64,000 bases of DNA, taken from the NCBI RefSeq assembly GCF_032714615.1, contig NZ_JAWDKA010000006.1, forward strand, positions 1 to 64,000. Direction: 5' to 3'. This DNA is from Methanorbis furvi. GTDB lineage: Archaea > Halobacteriota > Methanomicrobia > Methanomicrobiales > Methanocorpusculaceae. The notes beneath the pieces were generated by a model, which worked only from the letters and a program-made list of their open reading frames with translations, made no database searches and was not told where the DNA came from. Below, piece by piece: positions 44,658 through 53,087 of the stretch. The position numbers were made by a program, and so were the translations under genes. Position 1 is the stretch's first letter. Each line of letters opens with the position of its first letter.

Positions 44658-46364
44658 ATGGCAAAAGTAGAGAAGACCCAGAAACTTTTCCTTGATGCAC
44701 TCAAGCAGAAGTTCCCCAAGCAGGACGTCGAGTCCACCACCACTGAATTCTACAAGTTCAACGGTGTCCGTCAGTCCGCACGTAAGCTGGAGTTCATGAA
44801 AGAGAACGAGTCCATCGTCGCAAAACGTGGAATCTCCATGTACGACCCCGAACGCTGCCACCTTGGTGGTATCCCGATGGGTCAGCGTCAGCTCATGACC
44901 TACGAAGTCTCCGGAACCGGAACCTTCGTTGAGGGTGATGACCTGCACTTCGTTAACAATGCAGCAATGCAGCAGTTCTGGGATGATATCCGCAGAACCG
45001 TAATCGTGTCCATGGACATGGCACACGCAACCCTGCAGAAGCGTCTTGGCAAGGAAGTCACTCCGGAAACTATCTCCGAGTACCTCCACATCGTCAACCA
45101 CGCAATGCCAGGAGGAGCAGTCGTTCAGGAACACATGGTTGAGACCCACCCGGCTTTAACCGATGACTGTTACGTCCGTGTCTTCACTGGTGACCAGGAA
45201 CTCGCAGACTCTATCGAGTCCCAGTTCGTTATTGATGTCGAGAAGCTCTTCCCGAAGAAACAGGCAGAGGCACTTCAGGCAGCAGTAGGCAAATCCCTGT
45301 GGCAGTGTGTCCACATGCCGACCATTGTTGGCCGTACCTGCGATGGTGGAACCACCTCCCGCTGGTCTGCAATGCAGATCGGTATGTCCTTCATTGCAGC
45401 ATACCGTATGTGTGCTGGTGAAGCAGCAGTCGCTGACCTGTCCTTCGCAGCAAAGCACGCTGGTGTCATCAACATGGCATCCCACCTGCCGGCACGCCGT
45501 GCACGTGGACCGAACGAGCCAGGAGGAATTCTCTTCGGCAACTTCGCCGATATGATCCAGGCAGACCGCCTGAACCCGAATGACCCCGCAAAGTCAACCC
45601 TTGAGGTTGTCGGTGCAGGTGCAGTCCTCTTCGACCAGATCTGGCTCGGCTCGTACATGTCCGGTGGTGTCGGTTTCACTCAGTATGCAACCGCAGCATA
45701 CACCGATAACATCCTCGACGACTTCGTCTACCACGGTATGGACTACATCCACGACAAATACAAGATCGACTGGAAGAACCCGAACCCGAAAGACAAAGTC
45801 AAAGCAACCCAGGAAGTTGTCAACGACATCGGTACTGAAGTCAACCTCTACGGTATGGAACAGTACGAACAGTTCCCGACCATGCTTGAGGACCACTTCG
45901 GCGGTTCCCAGCGTGCATCCGTTCTTGCAGCAGCATGTGGTACGACCACCTCTATTGCAACCGGTAACTCCAACGCTGGTCTGAACGCCTGGTACCTGTC
46001 CATGCTTATGCACAAGGACGGATGGTCCAGACTTGGATTCTTCGGCTACGATCTTCAGGACCAGTGCGGTTCCGCAAACTCTCTCTCCATGAGACCTGAC
46101 GAGGGTTGTATTGGTGAGTTCCGTGGACCGAACTACCCGAACTATGCAATGAACGTCGGTCACCAGGGCGAGTATGCAGCAATTGCAGCAGCAGCTCACC
46201 TCGGCCGCGGCGATGCATGGGCACTGTCCCCGCTTATCAAGATCTGTTTCGCAGATCCGGCACTCACGTTCGACTTTGCAAACCCGAGAAAGGAGTTCGC
46301 AAAGGGAGCTATCCGCGAGTTCATGCCAGCAGGCGAGCGCTCGCTTATCATCCCGGCACAGTAA
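44658..46364 (+). CDS. mcrA: Methyl-coenzyme M reductase, alpha subunit
   Basis: The 568-residue catalytic subunit binds F430, coenzyme M and coenzyme B. The [11 protein letters not shown] motif places Gly463, Asp468 and Cys470 at the positions that carry thioglycine, didehydroaspartate and S-methylcysteine in the Methanothermobacter enzyme (445, 450, 452). [13 protein letters not shown] holds the region around the N-methylhistidine, and [16 protein letters not shown] is the standard primer region. All catalytic motifs look intact. It starts 3 bases after mcrG and ends the operon. Confidence 0.99.
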   Translation: MAKVEKTQKLFLDALKQKFPKQDVESTTTEFYKFNGVRQSARKLEFMKENESIVAKRGISMYDPERCHLGGIPMGQRQLMTYEVSGTGTFVEGDDLHFVNNAAMQQFWDDIRRTVIVSMDMAHATLQKRLGKEVTPETISEYLHIVNHAMPGGAVVQEHMVETHPALTDDCYVRVFTGDQELADSIESQFVIDVEKLFPKKQAEALQAAVGKSLWQCVHMPTIVGRTCDGGTTSRWSAMQIGMSFIAAYRMCAGEAAVADLSFAAKHAGVINMASHLPARRARGPNEPGGILFGNFADMIQADRLNPNDPAKSTLEVVGAGAVLFDQIWLGSYMSGGVGFTQYATAAYTDNILDDFVYHGMDYIHDKYKIDWKNPNPKDKVKATQEVVNDIGTEVNLYGMEQYEQFPTMLEDHFGGSQRASVLAAACGTTTSIATGNSNAGLNAWYLSMLMHKDGWSRLGFFGYDLQDQCGSANSLSMRPDEGCIGEFRGPNYPNYAMNVGHQGEYAAIAAAAHLGRGDAWALSPLIKICFADPALTFDFANPRKEFAKGAIREFMPAGERSLIIPAQ

Positions 46365-46388
46365 TTCTGTTCAGGGTGATAAACCCAA

Positions 46389-46402
46389 TTTTTTCTTTTT
46401 TT
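46389..46402 (+). terminator. T-run terminator after mcrA
   Basis: TTTTTTCTTTTTTT stands 24 bases after the mcrA stop codon, a typical archaeal T-run terminator. From here to the mtr promoter (46403-46750) I see no gene. Confidence 0.55.
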
Positions 46403-46750
46403 CCTCCTCATTCCCACTCAGCACTAACCTGATCACCACTTTTCATAATGACAGTACTGCATCCCATTTCCTTCTCATCCGCGCAGAGCCAGACCCGTCA
46501 CTCCGGAAATCATCTACCTTCTATATAATATCCATCCAGCTTTTTCCTCATGACACATGCCGCATGCCTTCACTTTTCCGACGACAAAGGTATTATGCAG
46601 GGATATTTATTCCAGAAAAATTGAGATGAAGTAATGCTTACTTGTGTTACTAAAATTTATTGTTTGTAATGCAAATTGTTTTGGCAATTCCGGCAAAAAA
46701 ACAGGAATAATCACTGATCATAGAACGCCCTTTCGACAATTTTCGTATAC

Positions 46751-47066
46751 ATTAATATACCTCACGGGGCAAACAAGTTATTGTCCACACTTTGTACTCC
46801 ATTCTTTAGAGTGGTAACGTTATTCGAACATTCACGCTTATCTCACGTGTGGGTTAAATCGTGAATTGTCCACGAGTCGAACAGACTCCTGAGACGTCTG
46901 CACGGATCTATTTCGTGCGGCTACTTGAGACGCATCCTTCGTTTCAGTTCCACACTGAAACACAACGTTCGTTTCCGAACTGTCGGAAACGTCAGCCTGA
47001 TGCCTGTGGGGCGTCAGGTTTTGCACGAAAAAGTTTGTGCACGCTAAACTCAAGGGAGAATCTTAC
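46751..47066 (+). promoter_or_regulatory. Promoter and hairpin-rich leader of the mtr operon
   Basis: ATTAATATACC (46751-46761) is a TATA box; transcription should start near 46785, leaving a leader of about 280 bases. It contains four clear hairpins in a row: GAGTC/GACTC (46874-46888), GTTTCAGT/ACTGAAAC (46941-46961), GTTTCCGA/TCGGAAAC (46971-46990) and CCTGATGCC/GGCGTCAGG (46996-47018, one G-T pair). A weaker TGCAC/GTGCA stem follows them. The ribosome-binding site GGGAG lies outside the stems, about 11 bases before mtrE. Confidence 0.55.
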
Positions 47067-47963
47067 ATGCAAGAAATTATCATCGGCATTGGAGTAACTG
47101 CCCTTGCGGGAGCTCTCGCAGCGGTTGCAGGTGCAGCCGAGGATACTGAGTCCAACATCGGTTCACAAGGTGACCCGAACTCTCAGGTCCAGCTTGCACC
47201 TCAGATGGGTTATACTCACCGTATATACAACAAAGCAGTATCCGGTGAACCCCCAGCATATACGCTCTGGGTAACCCTTGCTTGCGGTGTTGCATGGGCA
47301 TTCATTATGATGAATGTTAATGCAGTACTGGCAATCATCTTCGGTACAGTTCTCGCAACCTTTGTGCAGGGTATCTATGCTACCACTGCATACCTTGGAA
47401 GAACCGCAAGTCTTTCCAAGTTCGGACAGCCGGTCTTTATTGATGTCTTAAAATCAGTAACGACTGTAACCATGGGTCACGCATTCGTTGCAATCTTCAC
47501 TACGGTAACCGCTTGTTACCTGATGTCAACAGTGCTTCACCACCCGTTCGCACTTCCGCTTCTCGGCGTGGTATGGGGTCTCGCTCTTGGTGCAGCAGGT
47601 TCTGCAACCGGAAACCCGTACTATGGTAAGGAGCGTCAGTACCAGAACCAGAAGTTCGGTGCTGGTGTGCCAATCTCTGCATCCGGTAACATCGTTCGTT
47701 ACGCAGAAGCCGGTCAGAGAAGCTCTATTGACAACGGTTTCTTCACCGCAAAACTCGGCGGACCAGCATCCGGTCTCTGCTTTGGTTTAATTGTGTTCTT
47801 TGAACTGTGGCGTACCGTTCTCTTTGAGCCTATCGCAAACGGATGGGGAGCAGTAGTTGCAGGTGTTGTTATCATCCTCATCTTCATGATCATCGATCGC
47901 TATGTTGAGGTATGGGCACGCAAGAACTACGGACCCTACACCGCGGCAGCTACGGAGGCCTAA
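47067..47963 (+). CDS. mtrE: Tetrahydromethanopterin S-methyltransferase subunit E
   Basis: MtrE is one of the large membrane subunits of the Mtr complex, which moves the methyl group from H4MPT to coenzyme M and pumps sodium ions. The 298-residue protein has about six membrane helices and AGAAEDTESNIGSQGDPNSQ (about 21-40), conserved in MtrE. ATG 47067 (MQEIIIGIG) is chosen over the frame start at 47037. It is the first gene of the operon. Confidence 0.97.
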   Translation: MQEIIIGIGVTALAGALAAVAGAAEDTESNIGSQGDPNSQVQLAPQMGYTHRIYNKAVSGEPPAYTLWVTLACGVAWAFIMMNVNAVLAIIFGTVLATFVQGIYATTAYLGRTASLSKFGQPVFIDVLKSVTTVTMGHAFVAIFTTVTACYLMSTVLHHPFALPLLGVVWGLALGAAGSATGNPYYGKERQYQNQKFGAGVPISASGNIVRYAEAGQRSSIDNGFFTAKLGGPASGLCFGLIVFFELWRTVLFEPIANGWGAVVAGVVIILIFMIIDRYVEVWARKNYGPYTAAATEA

Positions 47964-47966
47964 ATT

Positions 47967-48827
47967 ATGAGCGCAATCGCAGCAAAACCGGCAGGCAATG
48001 CAGGAGCATTCCAGCCTGTCGCATCCGTAATCGCAATTATCCTTGCAGTCATCTTCATTGGCGTCGCCTACCTCCTCGGTAACACCGGGATCCTTTCAGG
48101 CGGAGCAATGGCCCCGATGATGACCCTCGTTGGCATCATCGTTGGTGCAGCATTAATTGCATTTGGTGTCCACTTCGTCCCGGTCGGCGGTGCGCCGGCA
48201 GCAATGGGACAGTCTCCGGGTATCGCAACCGGTGTCGCAATGCTTGCGACCGGTGCAGGTCTCGCAGGACTGTTCGGAGGAGCATGGGCAGCAAGTTTAG
48301 GCTTTGGAGTCGCTCTCGCCGGTGGTGCAATCGGCGGCGGTTTAATGATGGCAATCACCTGTTTAATGGTGAACATCTCCTATGTCTACGGCATGGGTAT
48401 CCCCGCAGCATCCGGTAAGGTCGCAAAAGACCCGATCACCGGTGACTCTCAGGCTGAGTATAAATCCCAGGGAACCGAAGGTCACGGTCTTCCGTTCATC
48501 TCCTACGTTGGCGGTGTTATCGGCGGTCTCTTCGGCGGTCTTGGCGGAACACTCATCTACATTCAGCTTCTGAACTTCTACAATGCAAGTTTCGCAGCTG
48601 TCGGAATCGTTGGCGAAGACGCCCCGGTTCTCGCAGTAGGCCTTGCAGGCATCTTTGCAATCGGTATGTTCCTTGTTATCGCAGTACTTTCTGCATACAA
48701 CATTACCGGAACCATTGAAGGCCCGCACGACCCGAAGTTCAAGCGTTTCCCCCGTGCAATCGTCGCAGCAATCTGTGCAAGCGGTATCTGCGGACTTGTT
48801 GCACTGCTGGTGGTGGCAGTACTCTGA
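47967..48827 (+). CDS. mtrD: Tetrahydromethanopterin S-methyltransferase subunit D
   Basis: This 286-residue membrane subunit has about six to seven helices and a conserved loop DPITGDSQAEYKSQGTEGHG (about 153-172). MtrC, D and E form the sodium-translocating core of the complex. It follows mtrE after 3 bases. Confidence 0.97.
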   Translation: MSAIAAKPAGNAGAFQPVASVIAIILAVIFIGVAYLLGNTGILSGGAMAPMMTLVGIIVGAALIAFGVHFVPVGGAPAAMGQSPGIATGVAMLATGAGLAGLFGGAWAASLGFGVALAGGAIGGGLMMAITCLMVNISYVYGMGIPAASGKVAKDPITGDSQAEYKSQGTEGHGLPFISYVGGVIGGLFGGLGGTLIYIQLLNFYNASFAAVGIVGEDAPVLAVGLAGIFAIGMFLVIAVLSAYNITGTIEGPHDPKFKRFPRAIVAAICASGICGLVALLVVAVL

Positions 48828-48837
48828 GGTGTAAAAA

Positions 48838-49695
48838 ATGTCAGTAAAAGTTGAAGCATCACACGATGGCATTCCACACAACAAGGTTATGGCTATGGGC
48901 CTTATCCTTGCACTGGTCTCCCTTTACATCGCAGTCGCCGGCGCATTTGCAGGATATGATTATCTTGCATTCTTCGGTGGAATTGCAGCTGTTGGTGCCC
49001 TTATCTGGGGTAACAGCACAATTAAGAAACTCTGCAGCTACGGTATCGGTACCGGCGTTCCGTCCGCGGGTATGCTCGCATTCGGTTCCGGTGTTATTGC
49101 AATGCTGTTCGCAGCAAAACTCGCAGTAATCAGCCCGTTCCTTGTACCAATCGCAGGATTAGTCATTGCACTGATCGTCGGTCTCGTTCTTGGATGGATC
49201 TCTAACTCCGTTCTGAACATGAAGATCCCGGTCATGACCCGCAGTATCGCCGAGCTCGCAGCAGTCGGTTCCGTCGCCCTTATGGGCCTGACCGTTGTTG
49301 CAACCGGTCACGTCTCCTTCTCGGAGATCACTGCGTTCAACATCGACATCCTCGGCATCACCGTGAGCTTCTATGATGTGTCCTACATTGGTGCAGGCAT
49401 CATTGCAGTCTCATTCATGCTTGGTGCAATCGCACTGCAGCACCCCTTCAACGCCTGCCTTGGTCCGGGCGAGAAGCAGGACAGAACCAACATGCTCGCT
49501 ATTGAGTGTGGATTCCTTTCCATGATTGTCATGGCAGTCATTTCCTTTGCATTCGTTTCCCTCGTTGCAGCCTGGATCTCTCTTGTCATCGGACTCATCG
49601 GATGGTTCGTGTCCTATAAGAAGTACTTCGCCTTATCCAAGCGCGATGCAGCAGCATGGCTCGACGCAAAGCCGTTCAGCGATGCGGAGGAGTAA
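48838..49695 (+). CDS. mtrC: Tetrahydromethanopterin S-methyltransferase subunit C
   Basis: The 285-residue membrane subunit has several helices with GYGIGTGVPSAGMLAFGSG-type glycine-rich segments and the conserved LQHPFNACLGPGEKQDRT loop near residue 200. GAGGTG precedes the start. Confidence 0.97.
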   Translation: MSVKVEASHDGIPHNKVMAMGLILALVSLYIAVAGAFAGYDYLAFFGGIAAVGALIWGNSTIKKLCSYGIGTGVPSAGMLAFGSGVIAMLFAAKLAVISPFLVPIAGLVIALIVGLVLGWISNSVLNMKIPVMTRSIAELAAVGSVALMGLTVVATGHVSFSEITAFNIDILGITVSFYDVSYIGAGIIAVSFMLGAIALQHPFNACLGPGEKQDRTNMLAIECGFLSMIVMAVISFAFVSLVAAWISLVIGLIGWFVSYKKYFALSKRDAAAWLDAKPFSDAEE

Positions 49696-49714
49696 GCTTT
49701 AGGAGGAATCAAAA

Positions 49715-50008
49715 ATGGGATATGTATTAGTATTACCTGAATTTGGCCTCGTAGCTGACCCTATCGCAGGCATTGTCACGACCGCAGGTATCTCTTACCA
49801 GCCGGTCATTGATCAGGTAGCTGAACTTGAAAAGATTGCAGACGATCTGGTTGGAATGCTCTCCGGAGAAGGAAACTTCCTCAACAGCTACCCCGGACGT
49901 GAGAAGACTCTCCTGTACGCAGGAACGGTTACCTCGCTCTGGTATGGTCTTGCTGTCGGACTGTTCATCGCCGGCCTGATTGCAATCGCGTTACTTGTTG
50001 GGATGTGA
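49715..50008 (+). CDS. mtrB: Tetrahydromethanopterin S-methyltransferase subunit B
   Basis: This 97-residue protein has a soluble N-terminal part ([16 protein letters not shown]) and one C-terminal membrane helix. It starts after TTTAGGAGGAATC, the best ribosome-binding site in the operon. Confidence 0.96.
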   Translation: MGYVLVLPEFGLVADPIAGIVTTAGISYQPVIDQVAELEKIADDLVGMLSGEGNFLNSYPGREKTLLYAGTVTSLWYGLAVGLFIAGLIAIALLVGM

Positions 50009-50013
50009 GATAC

Positions 50014-50748
50014 ATGGCAGATAAGAAATCACCAGCAAGCGGATGGCCGATTGTTCAGGGTGACTACCACACCGGTGACGCAAACAGCCCAGTCGCTGTT
50101 ATCACCATGGGTTCCCACCTTGACGAGACGGCAATCTGCGCTGCAGGAGCTGCCCTCGCAGGATCCTGTAAGACCGAGAACCTCGGTATTGAAAAGATTG
50201 TCGCCAACATCATCTCAAATCCGAACATTCGTTTCGTTCTCCTCTGTGGTACTGAAGTGAAAGGTCACCTCAGTGGTCAGAGTATCGAGGCGATGCACAA
50301 GAACGGTGTTGACGGCGGTAAGATTGTCGGTTCCGGCGGAGCAATTCCGTTCCTCGAGAACCTGACGGCAGAACACATCAAGCGGTTCCAGGAACAGGTT
50401 GAGATCGTTAACATTATGGAGAGCGAAGACGTCGGTCAGATCTCTGCAAAGATTAACGAGCTTAAATCCAAAGATCCCGGAGCATTCGGTGCTGACCCGA
50501 TCGTCATCCAGATTTCTGACGATGACGGCGGATCTTCCGGAGGCGCAGAAGCCGGCGAGGAAGAGCCTCTGACCGGTGAGATGGCACTCATCACTGCCCG
50601 CATGAAATATATCCAGATGATGGTTACCGACATCGGTTACCGCACCAGATTCTCTTCCGGTCTCTACGGAGGTAAGATTGAGGGTCTGATGATTGGTCTT
50701 ATCGTGTCCTTCGTCATCCTCGGTGCTCTCTTCTATGGAGTGATGTAA
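50014..50748 (+). CDS. mtrA: Tetrahydromethanopterin S-methyltransferase subunit A (canonical copy)
   Basis: MtrA carries the corrinoid that receives the methyl group from MtrH and passes it to coenzyme M. The 244-residue protein has a cytoplasmic Rossmann-like cobamide domain with the cobalt-binding His85 in [10 protein letters not shown], a linker, and a C-terminal membrane helix ([20 protein letters not shown]). ATG 50014 is chosen; the in-frame GTG at 50005 overlaps the mtrB stop. Residues 1-172 are almost identical to the copy fused to MtrG at 50954. Confidence 0.97.
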   Translation: MADKKSPASGWPIVQGDYHTGDANSPVAVITMGSHLDETAICAAGAALAGSCKTENLGIEKIVANIISNPNIRFVLLCGTEVKGHLSGQSIEAMHKNGVDGGKIVGSGGAIPFLENLTAEHIKRFQEQVEIVNIMESEDVGQISAKINELKSKDPGAFGADPIVIQISDDDGGSSGGAEAGEEEPLTGEMALITARMKYIQMMVTDIGYRTRFSSGLYGGKIEGLMIGLIVSFVILGALFYGVM

Positions 50749-50750
50749 AA

Positions 50751-50942
50751 ATGGCAGGTTCAATTATCAGAATGGCTGCCATCGATAAGATGGTAGATGA
50801 CATCAGATACAAGGGACAGATTCTTGCCCGTACCCACAAAGTCGAGTCCGCAATTATGGACTCCGGTCTTGTCGGATTTGGCGCAGGTCTTGTTCTTGCC
50901 CTTGTTATGATCCTTGTCCCGGTACTGGTGCTGATGCCCTGA
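50751..50942 (+). CDS. mtrF: Tetrahydromethanopterin S-methyltransferase subunit F
   Basis: This small protein of 63 residues has a soluble head (IDKMVDDIRYKGQILARTHK) and one C-terminal membrane helix. It sits between mtrA and the fused mtrA-mtrG gene; the normal order is mtrA-F-G-H. ATG 50751 follows the mtrA stop by 2 bases. Confidence 0.95.
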   Translation: MAGSIIRMAAIDKMVDDIRYKGQILARTHKVESAIMDSGLVGFGAGLVLALVMILVPVLVLMP

Positions 50943-50953
50943 GGTGAAGAAGA

Positions 50954-51691
50954 ATGGCAGATAAGAAATCACCAGCAAGCGGATGGCCAATTGTCCAGGG
51001 TGACTACCACACGGGTGACGCAAACAGCCCTGTTGCTGTTATCACCATGGGTTCCCACCTCGACGAGACGGCAATCTGCGCTGCAGGAGCTGCCCTCGCA
51101 GGATCCTGTAAGACCGAAAACCTCGGTATTGAAAAGATTGTCGCCAACATCATCTCAAACCCGAACATTCGTTTCGTTCTCCTCTGCGGTACTGAAGTGA
51201 AAGGTCACCTCAGTGGTCAGAGTATCGATGCGATGCACAAAAACGGTGTTGAGGGCGGTAAGATTGTCGGTTCCGGCGGAGCAATTCCGTTCCTTGAGAA
51301 CCTGACGGCAGAACACATTAAGCGGTTCCAGGAACAGGTTGAGATCGTTAACATTATGGAGAGCGAAGACATCGGTCAGATCTCTGCAAAGATTAACGAG
51401 CTCAAAGCAAAGGATCCCGGAGCATTCGATGCTGATCCGATCGTCATTCAGATCTCTGATGATGCAGGCGGAAGCGGTGCCGGTGCAACGGTTGCCAGTG
51501 CAAACCCGCAGTTCCTTGAGATTGAAAAGCGTCTTGACGCGATCGAGAAGAAGATCGAGTTTACGGACGCTGAAATCGCAATGCGTGTCGGAAGAAAAAT
51601 CGGTCGTGACATCGGTATCCTCTACGGTCTCGTAGCAGGATGTATTGCCTTTATGGTAATTCTGATGTTACTCCCGCAGTTATTGATGTAA
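50954..51691 (+). CDS. mtrG: MtrA cobamide domain fused to MtrG
   Basis: The gene stands where mtrG is expected but encodes 245 residues instead of about 75. Residues 1-172 repeat the MtrA cobamide domain with only a few changes (for example Glu to Asp in SIDAMHK, Val to Ile in EDIGQ), including His85 in [11 protein letters not shown] short Gly/Ala linker follows. Residues about 184-245 are Mtr[36 protein letters not shown] and one membrane helix. No separate mtrG is present. GAGGTG precedes the ATG. A second corrinoid-carrying subunit in the complex is therefore likely. The frame is intact with no sign of decay. Confidence 0.93.
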   Translation: MADKKSPASGWPIVQGDYHTGDANSPVAVITMGSHLDETAICAAGAALAGSCKTENLGIEKIVANIISNPNIRFVLLCGTEVKGHLSGQSIDAMHKNGVEGGKIVGSGGAIPFLENLTAEHIKRFQEQVEIVNIMESEDIGQISAKINELKAKDPGAFDADPIVIQISDDAGGSGAGATVASANPQFLEIEKRLDAIEKKIEFTDAEIAMRVGRKIGRDIGILYGLVAGCIAFMVILMLLPQLLM

Positions 51692-51705
51692 TTTGAGGTG
51701 CCAAT

Positions 51706-52725
51706 ATGTTCAAGTTCGAAAAGGAACAGCAGGTCTTTGACTTTAACGGAACTAAGATTGGTGGACAGCCCGGAGAGTACCCGCGTGTTCTCGGCGCATC
51801 CATCTTCTACAACAAACACGAGTGTGTTCTTGATGATCACACCGGTAAGATCGACAAGGCGAAAGCAGAAGCACTCTGGAACCGCTGTCAGGAACTGACG
51901 GACGAGACCGGAAACCACTTCTTCCTTCAGATCATCGCCGAGCACGGAGAGGCATTCGAGTCCTACTTCCAGTGGTTCGACAGCATCGACAACAAGACTG
52001 CATTCCTGATGGACTCTTCTGCACCGGCAGCACTTGCCCATGCAACGAAGTACGTCACGGAAGTTGGTCTTGCAGACCGTGCAATCTACAACTCCATCAA
52101 TGGATCCATTGCACCGGAGAACATCCAGGCACTTGCAGAGTCCGACGTTGACTCCGCAATTGTTCTTGCGTTCAACCCGGGAGACGGTTCTGTTGCAGGC
52201 CGTGAGAAAGTTCTTTCTGAGGGTGGTGTTGCAGGTCAGGCAAAGGGTATGATTCAGATCGCAGAAGAGTGCGGTATTAAACGCCCGATTCTCGACACTG
52301 CAGCAACTCCGCTCGGTCTCGGCTCTGCCGGTTCTTTCCGTGAGATTCTTGCATGCAAGGCAATCCACGGTCTGCCGACCGGTGGTGCATACCACAACAT
52401 GACGGTGTCCTGGACCTGGCTGAAACGCTGGAGAAAGAATATCCACGAGCAGTACAAGGGTAAGGATGTCCTTGCAGAGCAGATGTTCCACCACCACTAC
52501 GGTGGTATCGAGGGTATCCGCCAGATTGCCTGGTCATCGCCCGACATTGGCTGTAACATCATGGCAATGACCCTTGGTGCAGATCTTATCATGTTCGGTC
52601 CGATTGAGAACATGGAAGGTATCGCAACCGCAGCAGCATTCTCCGACATTGTCCTGTCCGAGGCCTTAAAGGAACTCGGCGGCGAAGTCGCAGACCACGA
52701 AGGCCCGCTGTACAAGCTGGTCTAA
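51706..52725 (+). CDS. mtrH: Tetrahydromethanopterin S-methyltransferase subunit H
   Basis: The 339-residue soluble subunit MtrH takes the methyl group from methyl-H4MPT and gives it to the MtrA corrinoid. It is a TIM-barrel protein with GGQPGEYPRVLGASIFYNKH near the N-terminus and MFHHHYGGIEGIRQIAWSSP and DIGCNIMAMTLGADLIMFGP in the second half. It is the last gene of mtrEDCBAF(A-G)H. Confidence 0.97.
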   Translation: MFKFEKEQQVFDFNGTKIGGQPGEYPRVLGASIFYNKHECVLDDHTGKIDKAKAEALWNRCQELTDETGNHFFLQIIAEHGEAFESYFQWFDSIDNKTAFLMDSSAPAALAHATKYVTEVGLADRAIYNSINGSIAPENIQALAESDVDSAIVLAFNPGDGSVAGREKVLSEGGVAGQAKGMIQIAEECGIKRPILDTAATPLGLGSAGSFREILACKAIHGLPTGGAYHNMTVSWTWLKRWRKNIHEQYKGKDVLAEQMFHHHYGGIEGIRQIAWSSPDIGCNIMAMTLGADLIMFGPIENMEGIATAAAFSDIVLSEALKELGGEVADHEGPLYKLV

Positions 52726-52810
52726 ATCCGGATTGGAATATATCCGATGCCGCAGAGAATATCTGCGGCGCTATTTTTTTTATCGATTTTGTTCACTCCA
52801 TCCTGCTTTG

Positions 52811-52992
52811 CTCTGCTCCGCCCACGGAAAGCACTGAACACACGGAAATTTTGCAGAAAAACATCACGGAGCAGACGTGAACACCACGGAATTCTCATTC
52901 AATACAATATTTCTGTGATGTTCACGTCTGCTCCGTGATGTTTTTTCCGTGACATTTCCGTGTGTTCAGTGCTTTCCGTGGGCGGAGCAGAA
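52811..52992. repeat. Intergenic palindromic element, family A, copy 4 (minimal form)
   Basis: This is the shortest complete copy, 182 bases. The arms pair from CTGCTCCGCCCACGGAAAGC through ATCACGGAGCAGACGTGAAC to a centre of only about 20 bases (TCTCATTCAATACAATAT), and back through GTTCACGTCTGCTCCGTGAT to GCTTTCCGTGGGCGGAGCAG. The centre keeps the beginning (CTCATTCAA) of the copy-2 centre, so it looks like an internal deletion. It lies between mtrH and the TPR-like gene; the rest of the 52726-53087 gap holds no gene. Confidence 0.9.
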
Positions 52993-53087
52993 CAAGCAGA
53001 ACGTGGTGAACAACTCAGAGATAATTATCCAAAGCCGGTTCTATCAGAAGGCATACATAGTGTTAACACACAAAACTCTACATAATC

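Noticed and set aside
43875-45149. Long open frame on the minus strand opposite mcrG and mcrA (424 codons)
   Set aside because: It is an antisense shadow caused by strong codon bias in mcr genes; its translation is Cys/Val/Leu-rich without any family pattern.
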